A DNA stretch of 64,000 nucleotides, taken from Sergeia podlipaevii (Eukaryota > Euglenozoa > Kinetoplastea > Trypanosomatida > Trypanosomatidae). Positions 28,955 through 39,700 of this stretch are shown here, piece after piece. Within the stretch, counting starts at the first letter, position 1. The number at the start of each line of letters is the position of its first letter. Location of the stretch: the NCBI GenBank assembly GCA_030849805.1, contig JASANZ010002256.1, forward strand, positions 1 through 64,000, written 5' to 3'. The position numbers and the translations under genes are program-made. The notes under the pieces are model-generated. The model was not told the DNA's origin, did no database searches, and worked only from the letters and a program-made list of their open reading frames with translations.

Positions 28955-30496
28955 TCACTCATTGCAAATAGCTGGAGTTTCAAACACCATCTTGTAATGG
29001 CACATAGATGGCTCTTCAACGTGCGTGAGCTTGTTTTCAGGGCCACAAACCACATGCACTTCTGTACTGCGCACAATGCCATTCCAGCACGTGTTGCCAT
29101 TCACGTAATTCATGTGAGAGAAGTCGTGAGAATCTTTCGACCACAAAGAATACGAAGACGTAGCAAACGACCCCCATTTACCCAAAGATGGACCGCCTTT
29201 GGAGCCCTTGTCATGCTGGAAGGTGTTCTCAAAAAGTCGAAGCTCATACGTGTATGCTTGATTATCAATAGTAAACGAACTGCCTTCAAGTGTGCGAAGA
29301 ATGTCCTCGGTGTTCGCAGGTTTGCTTAAGCGTTCCTTATATTCCGCAATCTTGGACTCAAGCTCTGATATGCGGTTCTGGGAGTTCTGAAGCTCTCTCC
29401 GTGCCTCCGCAGCAGCAGGAAGAACAAAAATTGAGCCGTCTGGAGGAGGTGTCAATCTTTTGTCAATGCCTGCCTCTCCTTGATAGCTGCATACATACGA
29501 ACACTGAAAAGGTTCGTGCTTACACGAAAAATTGTACAAGTGTACGCTTGCCTTCGCGTCTCCTTCGCCATCCTCATCATAATAATCATCAGCATCGTTA
29601 AGTTCATTGTCGTCATCTTCATCGATATGATAAGCACTGTTTTTATAGTCCTCTGTATCATTTACGCATTCGCAATACCCGGACTGCTGAGAAGTAATTA
29701 CAGTAGTACACTCTCGATCATTGCCGACCTCTCTAGGCCCAGTTGCTTTGCAGTTTCCAGTTTGTCTCCACATAATACACATACCGTAGCTATCTTCGTC
29801 CGCCCTTACAGTATCTCCATACTCCCCCACCCACGCGGTGTGAGCAGCTTTTATTGCCACCTTTTCGGCTTCCTCCTTCTCATTCAGTTCATCGACCGTC
29901 TTTTGATAAAACTCCAACGAGTCCGACAACTTCTTTAACTCAGCTTCAAAGTTAACTAGATCTTTGGCCACGCGCTTCCGCACGTTCTCTGCGTTTGTCT
30001 TCATGCTTTCACGCTCTTTCATCGCTTTTCTCCTCATTTTTTCCTCTGCTGCCTGCCTCTCCGCACGTTCCTTCAGGACTTTTTCGCAGACGCCAGCGCA
30101 TCTAACAAAACCAGCCGGCTCATCAGTACCGTCGCAGCAGTCACAAAAGCCGTCATTCACTCTGCCATGAGGGACCTCTTCCCTCGGAGTTGCTTCATAT
30201 GAGCACTGAAACATCCATCCGTCAGGAAATTTCGGTGGATTCGCACCTGCCACAACGACACAAGCCGACGTTCCAGGCTCGTCGCTCCCATCAGAGCAGT
30301 CGCAGTATTCATCGTTTACTTTGGAAAAAGGAATTTCAGCAGAGCTATCGAGACATCGAAAGACACCAGCTGACTCAGCATATTTAAAATGCTGTATATA
30401 TTTGTCTTGCACGCCAAGCGTGGCGGTTTCTCCTTGACAGCACGATAAGGCAGCAACCACAATAAGGAAAGCTAAAATACTGTTCTGTTGTGACAT
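28955..30496 (-). CDS. Glucosidase II beta subunit (PRKCSH family)
   Basis: A 513-residue secretory protein: signal peptide at about 1-22 (ILAFLIVVAALSCCQG), two LDL-receptor-A-like repeats (about 48-79 with NDEYCDCSDGSDE, and about 98-133 with NDGFCDCCDGTDE), a Glu/Lys-rich coiled coil at about 140-220, a cysteine block, an Asp/Glu-rich stretch near 285-315, and a C-terminal mannose-6-phosphate-receptor homology domain (about 395-511, GNTCWNG...CGPEN...CHYKM). The beta subunit holds the catalytic alpha subunit in the ER and helps it trim glucose from N-glycans (established). The protein ends in ICNE; no HDEL/KDEL-type retrieval signal is visible, so retention may depend on the alpha subunit or another signal. 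Codons are somewhat more A/T-ending than in neighbours. A short TA repeat lies in its leader. Confidence 0.93.
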   Translation of the reverse strand: MSQQNSILAFLIVVAALSCCQGETATLGVQDKYIQHFKYAESAGVFRCLDSSAEIPFSKVNDEYCDCSDGSDEPGTSACVVVAGANPPKFPDGWMFQCSYEATPREEVPHGRVNDGFCDCCDGTDEPAGFVRCAGVCEKVLKERAERQAAEEKMRRKAMKERESMKTNAENVRKRVAKDLVNFEAELKKLSDSLEFYQKTVDELNEKEEAEKVAIKAAHTAWVGEYGDTVRADEDSYGMCIMWRQTGNCKATGPREVGNDRECTTVITSQQSGYCECVNDTEDYKNSAYHIDEDDDNELNDADDYYDEDGEGDAKASVHLYNFSCKHEPFQCSYVCSYQGEAGIDKRLTPPPDGSIFVLPAAAEARRELQNSQNRISELESKIAEYKERLSKPANTEDILRTLEGSSFTIDNQAYTYELRLFENTFQHDKGSKGGPSLGKWGSFATSSYSLWSKDSHDFSHMNYVNGNTCWNGIVRSTEVHVVCGPENKLTHVEEPSMCHYKMVFETPAICNE

Positions 30497-31267
30497 TTTA
30501 TCTTTTAAAAGAGCTGCTCAGTAAATATATATATATATTGCTCTACTTGGCAAAATCAAGAGGACAAAAATGCTGAAAACGTTTAAAATTCAGAAAGAAG
30601 AGAAGCAAAAAAGAAAGCAGGAGAAGAAAAAAAGGCAGCTTTTGATTCGTAAAATACGAGTCCATAAATAATCAATGACAATACAAAAGGAAAAAGGAAG
30701 AAGACCAAACTAAATGCAAAAATAGTTGAACTAACCCAAACTAATTGCAATAGCGAGCTACTATCAAAGAAACATTTCCTAATTTTTTTTTTGACTGAAA
30801 AGACATGTTCAAAATTACACCGCTGAGCCACCAAGCGAAATTCACATAAAATATATAAAATTCATTTTTCATTTTATATATGGTCTTTTTTCAGTCGAGT
30901 TTTCGGCAACAACGAGTAGACAGTAGGAAAAGTGAAACATAAAAAACGAGTAGCATAATAATAGATAAAACAAAAATGCTGCAGTGTATGAAATCCTGGC
31001 TGTACTCATGTTCGCAAAAAAAAAAAAAATAATAACGATATATGTTGTAAATGAGTGACGGTATGAAACAATTTTCTAGTTTTTTTTTTATTTTTCTCAC
31101 TCTCAAAATCATGGTACGGAGCATTGCAAACGTCCCTTTCTTCTTTGAATATAGCAAAAAGTAAAAAAAAGAAAGAAATACAAAAATATATACTTTGTAC
31201 GCAGATACGTATAAATATTGAAAAGAAAAAAGTACGAAAAAAAAACTGAGCAGGTTTCATAGATACA
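30497..31267. other. Intergenic spacer
   Basis: A 771-base, very AT-rich spacer with a TA repeat at about 30523-30538 just upstream of the glucosidase II beta ATG. Open frames are Phe/Ile-rich low complexity. No supported gene. Confidence 0.55.
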
Positions 31268-32488
31268 TCAATGCTTTGAATCACTGTTTGTAGATGAGAT
31301 ACTCGAGTTGAGAGCATATGTGTCAATCTCTTCTAGAAGCGGGGTCATGCGGTCACATGACGACATAGGAGTTCCAGTAAGCTTTGTGTCTTGAAGAGTT
31401 CGAAGAAGTGATTCATCAGCCTCAATTTGGGGTATGCCCGATTGACGGACGTAATTGCGCACAGCATCGCGCCACAGCTCCGTTGTTGGTGATAGAGCAA
31501 TCGGGGAAAGGGCGACCGGAGGATGTGGTACTTCATTTGGCCTAGCATTTTCGACAGTTTCCACAATATATTCAGCTTCCTCATCTAGCTCCGCAATAAT
31601 AAATTGAGGATTGTGTAGATCCATTGGCTTTGTTGAAGGGGGGAGACGACGATCCTGAGGATGGATTCCTCTGCAGTGCTCATTTGTGCACGATATATCA
31701 TTGCATGATATCTGCTGATACCGGAAAGCCTGTTCAAGTCGACCGTCAGTGTACACGGTCTTAAAGAAAGGGATGTAGTTACCGTGACAGCGTACGGTAA
31801 CCTTGTTTCCGTAACGAGCAAAGAAAATGGAATCCTTGACGCGATTCACAATCTCGGCATGAGACTTGTTTTCCTTTGTTAGCACTTCAGCAAGACGGCG
31901 AAAAAAGTTCATACGATGCCGGACTGGACCTGCCTCATGCAAGTGAAGCTGATTGCATGCAAATTCCTGGTAGCACTTGTGGTCAGCCAAGTGCAAGTTG
32001 CAAAATGCACCCTTGGGATCGCGGGGCATTTTGCGCTGTGATGGGGCTTGGGAGCCGCGAATACCGCTCTGATAATCAAGCAGCACGAGCAGACGTTCGC
32101 AAATGGAACGGGTATCAGCAGGGAGACCGTTTGTTAGATATTGCGCAACAAATTTGCGCGCTTCCTGGGCACATTTAGCCTCCTCCGAATTCGTCTCAGC
32201 CTGGTCTAAGAACACCTTTTGTACGGTGTCATAGGCCCTCAGCCACGTTGTTTGCGATGGTGCAGGCGAGCCTTGCTCAAATAAGTGCACAATTGTAACT
32301 AACAACCCAACAGTGGGCTCAAAAATATCAGCAACGCGTGATGCTTCGTAGGAAATAACATTTCCAAGGACTGGGAGTCCTGTATCATCAACTCGTGAAA
32401 GATAGGATCTAAAGTCCAACCCCATGTCAAGTACCTGCAGCGTCTCTGGAGCTGGCAGCGACAGGGGTGGCCTGCGAGCACGGGACAT
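31268..32488 (-). CDS. CCCH zinc-finger protein, probably RNA-binding
   Basis: A 406-residue protein with two CCCH-type arrays: C163-x8-C172-x5-C178-x3-H182 (classic spacing) and C262-x4-C267-x4-C272-x3-H276 (shorter spacing). Between them lies a conserved-looking helical and strand region (FFRRLAEVLTKENKSHAEIVNRVKDSIFFARYG, cited in part). CCCH proteins of trypanosomatids are post-transcriptional regulators that bind mRNA 3' UTRs (established for the class). The C-terminus is Ser/Pro-rich. An upstream extension of the frame is membrane-like but initiates with non-ATG codons and precedes the acceptor at 32514-32515, so it was removed. Confidence 0.78.
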   Translation of the reverse strand: MSRARRPPLSLPAPETLQVLDMGLDFRSYLSRVDDTGLPVLGNVISYEASRVADIFEPTVGLLVTIVHLFEQGSPAPSQTTWLRAYDTVQKVFLDQAETNSEEAKCAQEARKFVAQYLTNGLPADTRSICERLLVLLDYQSGIRGSQAPSQRKMPRDPKGAFCNLHLADHKCYQEFACNQLHLHEAGPVRHRMNFFRRLAEVLTKENKSHAEIVNRVKDSIFFARYGNKVTVRCHGNYIPFFKTVYTDGRLEQAFRYQQISCNDISCTNEHCRGIHPQDRRLPPSTKPMDLHNPQFIIAELDEEAEYIVETVENARPNEVPHPPVALSPIALSPTTELWRDAVRNYVRQSGIPQIEADESLLRTLQDTKLTGTPMSSCDRMTPLLEEIDTYALNSSISSTNSDSKH

Positions 32489-32796
32489 CGATATCCACTT
32501 CGTGACTAGCAAACTGCACGCAATAACAAAAAAAAAATTTAAATGGATAAATAAATCAAAATAAGAACAGTATACAAGCTTTAGTAAAATAGAATGATAA
32601 TAAATTATGACCATGATCATGGGTATTTATTTATGAGGAATTGACATAAGTATTTATTCCTGCTCAGATGGATACATATTTTTTTAGGTGCAACACATCA
32701 GAAAAAACGCAAAATAATAATTCTCTCGCAGTTTACTAAATGTATCCCAGCAAAAGCGACCACAGCAATCGCGTAACTTCACCCTTATCGACATTC
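32489..32796. other. Intergenic spacer
   Basis: A 308-base AT-rich spacer between the CCCH-protein gene and the 69-aa gene. Only leader and 3' flank sequence seen. Confidence 0.5.
32514..32515 (-). promoter_or_regulatory. Putative trans-splice acceptor AG
   Basis: The first AG after a minus-strand T-tract (plus A-run near 32528-32537), about 26 bases from the CCCH-protein ATG. Confidence 0.5.
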
Positions 32797-33006
32797 CTAT
32801 ATTTTCTCAGCATTGCCACTACGCCTTTCGTCTTCTGAATAAACAGCTCGTTGGCGAGCAACCTTTCCTACTTCGTGCATGCTGTTTTGAAACAAGACAG
32901 ATTTCATCACCACAGCCTTTGTATCTGCGGATCCCATTCTCTCGGTTGCAGCCACGCACTCAGCCATAACCGCGTACAGTTCCTCAAGCGATTTGGAGCA
33001 ACTCAT
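32797..33006 (-). CDS. Small hypothetical protein, first gene of the minus array
   Basis: A 69-residue frame beginning MSCSKSLEELYAVM. It looks all-helical, with alternating charged and hydrophobic residues, and has no signal or membrane segment. I do not recognise the family. Support: ATG placed about 30 bases after a T-tract and AG at 33036-33037, ordinary amino-acid composition unlike the homopolymer-driven frames nearby, and position at the head of the array. The upstream extension starts at TTG inside the acceptor region and was dropped. Confidence 0.6.
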   Translation of the reverse strand: MSCSKSLEELYAVMAECVAATERMGSADTKAVVMKSVLFQNSMHEVGKVARQRAVYSEDERRSGNAEKI

Positions 33007-33035
33007 CCGAACTGAGAATATTATGGATAGAACTG

Positions 33036-33037
33036 CT
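33036..33037 (-). promoter_or_regulatory. Putative trans-splice acceptor AG
   Basis: The minus strand reads T14, GTACCT, then this AG; a second AG follows three bases later. The ATG of the 69-aa gene is about 30 bases downstream with no intervening ATG. Confidence 0.55.
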
Positions 33038-33221
33038 AGGTACAAAAAAAAAAAAAACAGAAAAGGAGAGAAGGAAAACAGATTTTTTAAAAGTATAGAA
33101 GATGTTGCATCGGTGATTAAATGAGATGGACCTACTGAAATGAGTTTTCCTCTATATCTGTAACGAAACGCCCGGCAATGGAGTTAATCCGCGCAATTGA
33201 AAAAGCTGGAATTCTATAAAG

Positions 33222-33304
33222 CGGCGATGGTGTGGAGGGGGGGGGAGCTTGGCGTCCATTTGGAGGCGGGGGCGTGGTGGAATAGAAGTGGGGCGGCGGT
33301 TGTA
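33222..33304 (+). other. G-rich tract in the strand-switch region
   Basis: The plus strand is strongly G-enriched, with four or more G-runs within about 80 bases, including one of nine G. It could form a G-quadruplex. The contrast with the surrounding AT-rich DNA is sharp. Confidence 0.6.
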
Positions 33305-33660
33305 ACCGCAAGGTGATGAACACCCTTCGGGGTTTGGAGATCTCGTGGTAGATACAGAAGCTGCATTCGTGCGCTTTGTGTTATACTGTGACCAAGGATG
33401 CTTTAAAGCGCTTTATGCATGCTGTTGATATTGCTATTGCTTGTGGCAGCGCTATCTTTTTGATACCAAATAACCCTTTTGCTATCTGAAATTGTTTCCT
33501 TTCATTCGCACTATTTTCTTCGTTCTTTTCCTTTTATTATTATTTGTTTCACTTTTTATATTGATTCACACATAACTTTTGAATTTAGTTTTTTTATCCT
33601 TCTTGTAAAATAGTTTAGATTGTTATTTTCTGTAAATTCATATCATTGCATTTTTTTTTT

Positions 33661-33662
33661 AG
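33661..33662 (+). promoter_or_regulatory. Putative trans-splice acceptor AG for dynein
   Basis: A run of ten T (33651-33660) is followed immediately by AG, 87-88 bases upstream of the dynein ATG, with no ATG between. Confidence 0.6.
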
Positions 33663-33709
33663 TGCAACGAAAATAAAGGCAAACGGAAAGGAGAAGGGGA
33701 AATCGTACA

Positions 33710-33712
<3 letters not shown>

Positions 33713-33742
<30 letters not shown>
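33713..33742 (+). repeat. (AT)15 microsatellite in the dynein leader
   Basis: Fifteen uninterrupted AT units end six bases before the dynein ATG. In the mRNA this would be a self-complementary UA stretch beside the start codon. Confidence 0.85.
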
Positions 33743-33745
<3 letters not shown>

Positions 33746-33748
33746 TAG

Positions 33749-36700
33749 ATGGATCAATCAAACTTGGCATTTTGGAAGAAGCTTGAGAAAAGCGCACGTC
33801 CTGTAAGCCCACCTCGGAATCAGCTCCAAGCAAATGTAAATAGAAATCTTGAGATGACGAACAACCCGCAGCGTCTATATAGATTTCAGACGCCGCAGAG
33901 CTTTTCGTTTCTAGGGAACAAGGTAGCGCCAGGTGCGGCTGCTCGTAGCGTGCATGAGCGAGGTACGGCTTCTCGCACGTTCGCAGAGCCAGGATACTGC
34001 GTATCAGATGAACGAGACATGGAGGTTCTCCGCATGATCCAGAAGGCAAGCCGCAAGCCTAAGTACAACTCCGATGCCGTGACAGTCGCTCCTAATGATG
34101 AAATTCTCATCAACGGTTTGCAAAACGATGAAGATGTGATTGCTTTCTTTTCTGCGAATGGAAGCACCACGAACGTCAAGTATGTCCTTTTGAATCGCGC
34201 ACAGCGCAAGCTGGAATTCCGTCCTTATGATCTTTTGGTTGTGCCAAAAGGTTTAGAAGAACCTGAGCACTATATAATGAGTGCAACGGGCGTTGTGCAT
34301 GTAAAGCCTGGCAATCCTTCGGAAGTCATTACGCTCGCGGACTGGATGAAGGAGTCGTCATTGTTCAACGTCTTAAGAAAGATTCCGTTTTTCAAGAATT
34401 TTCTTCTTTACAAAGCGTTTTTCCGACTTTATCAAAAACTGCGCGCGAAGAAGTACGCCTCCACACGCTCGAAGCTTTCGCGCAATCTCCTTTTTTCCAA
34501 GGCTACGTTTTCTGCACCGTGCATGGATTTGCTCAAGTGCTCATACGAGCTGTCTACTGCTCCACTTATCTTTTACGAAACTCAGGGTAAGCACGACTAC
34601 TTCGTTGACGAGTTTCGTAATTTGCAGGCAAGACAGAGACAGAAGATTTCAGGTACATTCAACGTTATTGTTGAACGGATTGAAGGGAAGTTGGCGAAGC
34701 TTATTGATTTGCTGCAACGCAGAGCAGATGTCCCGGATCTTAACACGCGCGAAGCCCTTGAGCAGTACCTCCTTACTGCCGGTGATCCCAATCCATCCCG
34801 TTCGCAGAAGAAAATCAAGTCGATGCTTGATGCACGTGCAGAGCAGTTTCAGAAGATGCGTGAGCTGAAGAGGAGCATTGTGGAGTACTCAAAGCTTGAC
34901 ACATTTATTCGGCTCATCGATTTTATAACAACAGGAAACATTTTCCGCAATGTTTTGAGCACTGTTCAAACTCTCATTAATACTTTGCGATCCCAAGGAC
35001 AGGAGGAGATCCGAAAGATTGGGTTCCAGGTACTTCTGCAGCCAACAGAGGAAGGCATGTTTTTTAACCCTACTGAGGATATTGTCAAGAATCTTTGTGC
35101 TGAACTGTTTGCAGGTTGCAACGAAGTTGCTGCCTCTACCAGCCGTCTTTGCGATCAGAAGTTTTTCAAGGGCTATTTTTCTACCACGCCGAAAATTTGG
35201 AATATTGGCAACGAGCTTCGAGATGACGCGCGTATGGGGTATCTTTTAGAGAGTTCAATGCAGCTGGTGAAGTATGACTACGAGCTAGCAAACGCGCGTA
35301 TGGATACTTACCGGGCCACACTCGAACATATTCATTTTTTGCAAAAGGACTGGTATGAAATTGAGAGCGACCGCAAGGTTGAAGCAAACGAGGAGGTGCT
35401 TTCTTGCATCAGTCTTTCCAAGCTTTACCGTCGCCTTCAGGAAGCTCAGGATGCTCTTCGTGTGCTCATGGCGTCTTTTGTGGGCAATATGCTGTGGATT
35501 AATGCAGGTAAGCTTAAGACCGAAATTGAGCCGCGCATGCATATCCTGCGTGAAGGTATGGATTCCACGCTCCGAACAACTACCCGCAATATCATTCATA
35601 AGTTGCACACGTATTTTCGGCAAAAGACGCAGTTATTAAACGAACGTCCCCAGACGCTGAACGACTTTGCTGAGTACATTGCAAATTACAAAAAAATGGT
35701 TGCGGCTTCTCAAGAAATTGATGCACAGGTGGCTCAGGCCGAGGCTCTCTGCGAGCTAATGGATCGCCAGCAAGTGGAATTTATTGAAGACGAAGACAAG
35801 CAGCTCAAGGAACGTACGCTAGGAAGCAACAGCGCTTCTTCTATCTCATTGCATGTCGTGTTTGACGAGGCTCGCTTGCATTCTGAGGAGTTCATTGACG
35901 AGAACATGCCTGCACACGTGGAGACGCTTCAATCAGAGGTGGGGAATGTAGAGGACGAGTGCCTTGGCTTGCAGCAAATTTTATCTGGGGATGAGTTTGT
36001 TGCTCTCACCGAGAACACTGAACCCATTCTTCAATACCTCGAAGATATTAACACCAAGTTGGAGGATATCAAGTCAAGCGAGGCGCAGCTCAAGCGGTTT
36101 GCTGATTTGTTTGACCAGCCACCATTTGATTGGGCATTTGTTGTCCAAGTTTGTGGTCTTTATCAGGTGCGTCACGAAGTGTGGACTCTCTTTGATATGT
36201 TCAACAAGAGGGTTGAATACTGGTTTGATGTTCCTGTTAAGGAGCTTAACACCAGTGACATGGAAGAGCAGGTGAATGCTATGATTCGGCGCACAGGCGT
36301 GGTAAATCGCACATTACAGGAGAAGGAATACGAGGATGAGCTAGCGCCACATCTGTTGGAAGAATTACAGGCAATTCGCATAAACATCCCCGTTATTCAT
36401 GACTGCGGCAACAAGCACATGAGCAGCGATCACTGGAATATTGTACTCAAGGCCATGACTGGATCGGTGTACAGTTATCATGATGGACTCAACTTGCGCA
36501 CTTTACAGGAGCGTGACGTTTTCTCGTTTAAGGAGGTCCTTGCGGAACAGTCGGGCCTTGCTACAGGTGAGTGGAAGATCAACAACGATCTGGAGGTGAT
36601 CAAGCAGATTTGGGAGAACGTGCTTTTTGCCACCAAGCCCTACAAGAATCGCGACGGCGTCTTTATCTTGGATGCATTGGAGGATGTTATCCAGCAACTG

Positions 36701-39700
36701 GACGATCATCAGATCGAACTGCAGACCATCATGGCTTCTCGCTTTGTGGCTCCTGTGCGACACAAAGTTGAAATGTGGACGCGTGATCTGCGCCTGGTCA
36801 ACGACGTTATTGAGGACTGGATTACCCTGCAGAAGAATTGGATGTACCTCGAGTTCATTTTCTCGTCTGATGATATCAAGGAGCAACTTCCAGAAGAAAG
36901 CGAGCAGTTCGACAGTGTGGATCGCTTTTTCCGGTCACTAACGTCTAATGCGAACACGACAAAAAATGTGTTTCGCATCTGTACGGAAGAGGGGGTGCTA
37001 GAAGAGTTGAGGGAGTGCAACGATCACATTGACCACATTCAGAAGAAATTGGAGGACTATCTGGAGACAAAGCGTATTGCCTTTCCGCGTTTCTACTTCT
37101 TATCCAACGACGAGCTCCTTTCTATTCTCTCCGATGTGCGCAACCCGAAGGCTGTTCAGCCACATCTGCAGAAGTGCTTTGATTCTATCGCGTCGCTTAT
37201 TTTTGGGGATGACGAGTGCACTGAGATTGTAGGCATGATGTCTGGTGAAGGCGAGACGGTAGCATTTGAGAGCCCTGTTTACCCTGTAGGAAGTATCGAG
37301 GTGTGGCTGAACGACATTGAATCTATGATGAAGGCGTCACTGCTGATGCACATGCGGAAAACCATTGAGATGTTTCCTCAGCGCAAGCGTGAGGAATGGT
37401 TTTTTGATCACCCATCTCAATGCATTCAGGCGGTCGACATGGTCGTGTGGACCGGTGAGGTGGAGGACGCGATTGCAGGCAACAATCTTGGTGGCTACTA
37501 TACTCAGTATCAGAAGCAGCTGTTGCGCATGGTGGACCTTGTCAAGGCGTCTCTTAACAAGCTTCAGCGGACGCTTATTTGCACGCTCATTGTGCTCAAC
37601 GTACATAATCGGGATATTGTCCACACCCTTGCGGATCGTGAGGTGACAAGCCTAGGCGACTTCAACTGGTCGCAGCAACTGCGGTACTACTGGGAGAAGG
37701 ATACTGCCATTGCGGGTGGGATGAACGTCGGCATCCATCATTGCCGTGCGCATCTGTGGTACGGCTATGAATACTTGGGCAATCAGCCACGTCTCGTCAT
37801 TACTCCACTAACGGATCGTGCGTTTCTCACGTGCACAAGCGCGCTCGACATGAACCTCGGGGCTGCCCCGCAAGGACCCGCTGGTACTGGTAAGACTGAA
37901 TCTGTGAAGGATTTGGGCAAGGCGCTTGCACGTCAGGTGGTTGTCTTCAACTGCTCGGATGGTATCAACTACAAGACAATGTCCCGCATGTTTGCTGGTC
38001 TTGCACAAGCTGGTGCGTGGGCCTGTTTTGATGAGTTTAACCGCATTGAGCTTGAAGTACTTTCTGTCATTGCGCAGCAAATGCTTGAGATCACCACTGC
38101 TCTCAGTCAAAAGTTGGACCGCATGAACTTTGATGGCCACCCTATTTCCCTTAGCAAGAACTTCGGTGTCTTCATTACCATGAATCCTGGCTACGCCGGT
38201 CGTACTGAGCTGCCAGATAATCTCAAGGCGCTGTTCCGCCCCATCTGCATGATGATTCCAGACTACGCTCTTATTGCGGAGATTATGTTTTACTCTGAGG
38301 GTTTTGCTGACGCACGGACACTGGCGCAGAAGATGGTGCAGCTCTACAAGCTCAGTTCTGAGCAGCTCTCCAAGCAGGATCACTACGATTTTGGTATGCG
38401 TGCCGTCAAGTCGATTCTCGTTATGGCTGGTGCTCTCAAACGACAGAATCCAAACGAAAACGAGGACATGCTGCTTATTCGCGCTATGCGCGATGCCAAC
38501 GTGCCCAAGTTTCTGCGTGAGGATACCATTCTCTTCATGGCGTTGGTCAAGGATCTTTTCCCTACCGTTAAGATTGAAGACAATGAGAGTGAGCTGCTCG
38601 TCAAGTACCTTACAGCGCAGATGGAGAAAGACGGCCTGCAGGTTGTGAGCGGAATTGTCACCAAGGCTTTGCAGTTGTACGACACACTCGTCGTACGCCA
38701 CGGTGTGATGATGGTGGGACAAACGTTTAGTGCCAAGACGACGGTGGTGGAGAGTGTGCAGCGCTCCTTGACGACCATCAAGGAGGACGGACATGACCCT
38801 GAAGGCCATGTGCCCCTCTTCAACAAGGTTCACATTCATCTTCTTAACCCCAAATCCGTTACCATGGGTGAGCTCTATGGTCAGGTAAATGATATCACGC
38901 GTGAGTGGACGGATGGCATTCTTAGTGATATTGCCCGCAATGTGACTCGCATGGCACAGACAAAACCAGACCGTCAGTGGGTCGTCTTTGACGGACCTGT
39001 GGATGCCGTGTGGATTGAGAACATGAACACTGTGCTTGATGACAACAAGCTGCTGTGCCTGTTCAATGGTGAGCGAATCAAGTTGCCCAGTACAGCCACC
39101 TTCATGTTTGAGGTACAGGACTTACGTGTGGCCTCTCCCGCTACGGTGTCGCGCTGTGGTATGGTGTATATGGAGCCGTACTACCTCGACGGCAATCGTG
39201 GCTGGGTTCCCATTGCGCAGAGTCTGGTGCAGCGCAGGGCTGCGGCGGATAGCAACTTTGATGGCGAGCGCGTCATGGAACTGCTGCGCGCACTTCTTCC
39301 TGACACTCTTGACTACAGCCGCAAGAATTGCAAGGAGTGGATCCCGTCTGTTGATGCCCAACTTGCGGTGAACTGCATTGAGCTCCTCTATGGATTTGTC
39401 AAGTCATACGAGCAGAACGGCGTGTGGCCACGCGGCGTTACACGGCCATCGGAGGAGCCAGAAGAAGCGGTGGTGGTGCTCGATGACTTTGGTATGCCCG
39501 TCAAGACCGTCGAGCCCAATGCCAACTACGAACCTCCAGAGGAGTTCCGCCGCCCCCTTATCACAGCCCCCTCTGTTAAGGCGGATGCGAAGAGGATGTT
39601 CGACATGTACTTTGTGATGGCTTTTGTCTGGGCTGTTGGTGGCAACGTGCGCGATGACGGCCGTGAAGGATTTAGTCAGTTTGTGAAGCAACATCTCAGC

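Larger units (their letters stand above)
33007..33748. promoter_or_regulatory. Divergent strand-switch region (presumed Pol II start)
   Basis: Genes on both sides point away from this 742-base region, the layout at which trypanosomatid Pol II initiates in both directions (established). It holds a G-rich plus-strand segment at about 33222-33304, with a run of nine G at 33237-33245, GGCGGGGGCG and GTGGGGCGGCGG. A small ACCC-TTCG-GGGT hairpin lies at 33322-33333. No tRNA or snRNA was recognised. A minus-strand frame at 33132-33323 begins with GTG and is Pro-rich because of the G tract; not called. Confidence 0.75.

Noticed and set aside
33132..33323. 63-codon minus-strand frame in the strand-switch region
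   Set aside because: It begins with GTG, not ATG, and its Pro-rich part is the reverse of the G tract.
33322..33333. ACCC-TTCG-GGGT hairpin in the strand-switch region
   Set aside because: Only four base pairs; too short to claim a function even with a stable tetraloop.
37808..38839. 343-codon open frame antisense to dynein
   Set aside because: It lies fully inside the dynein coding region on the other strand and opposite to the array direction; a shadow of biased codon use.
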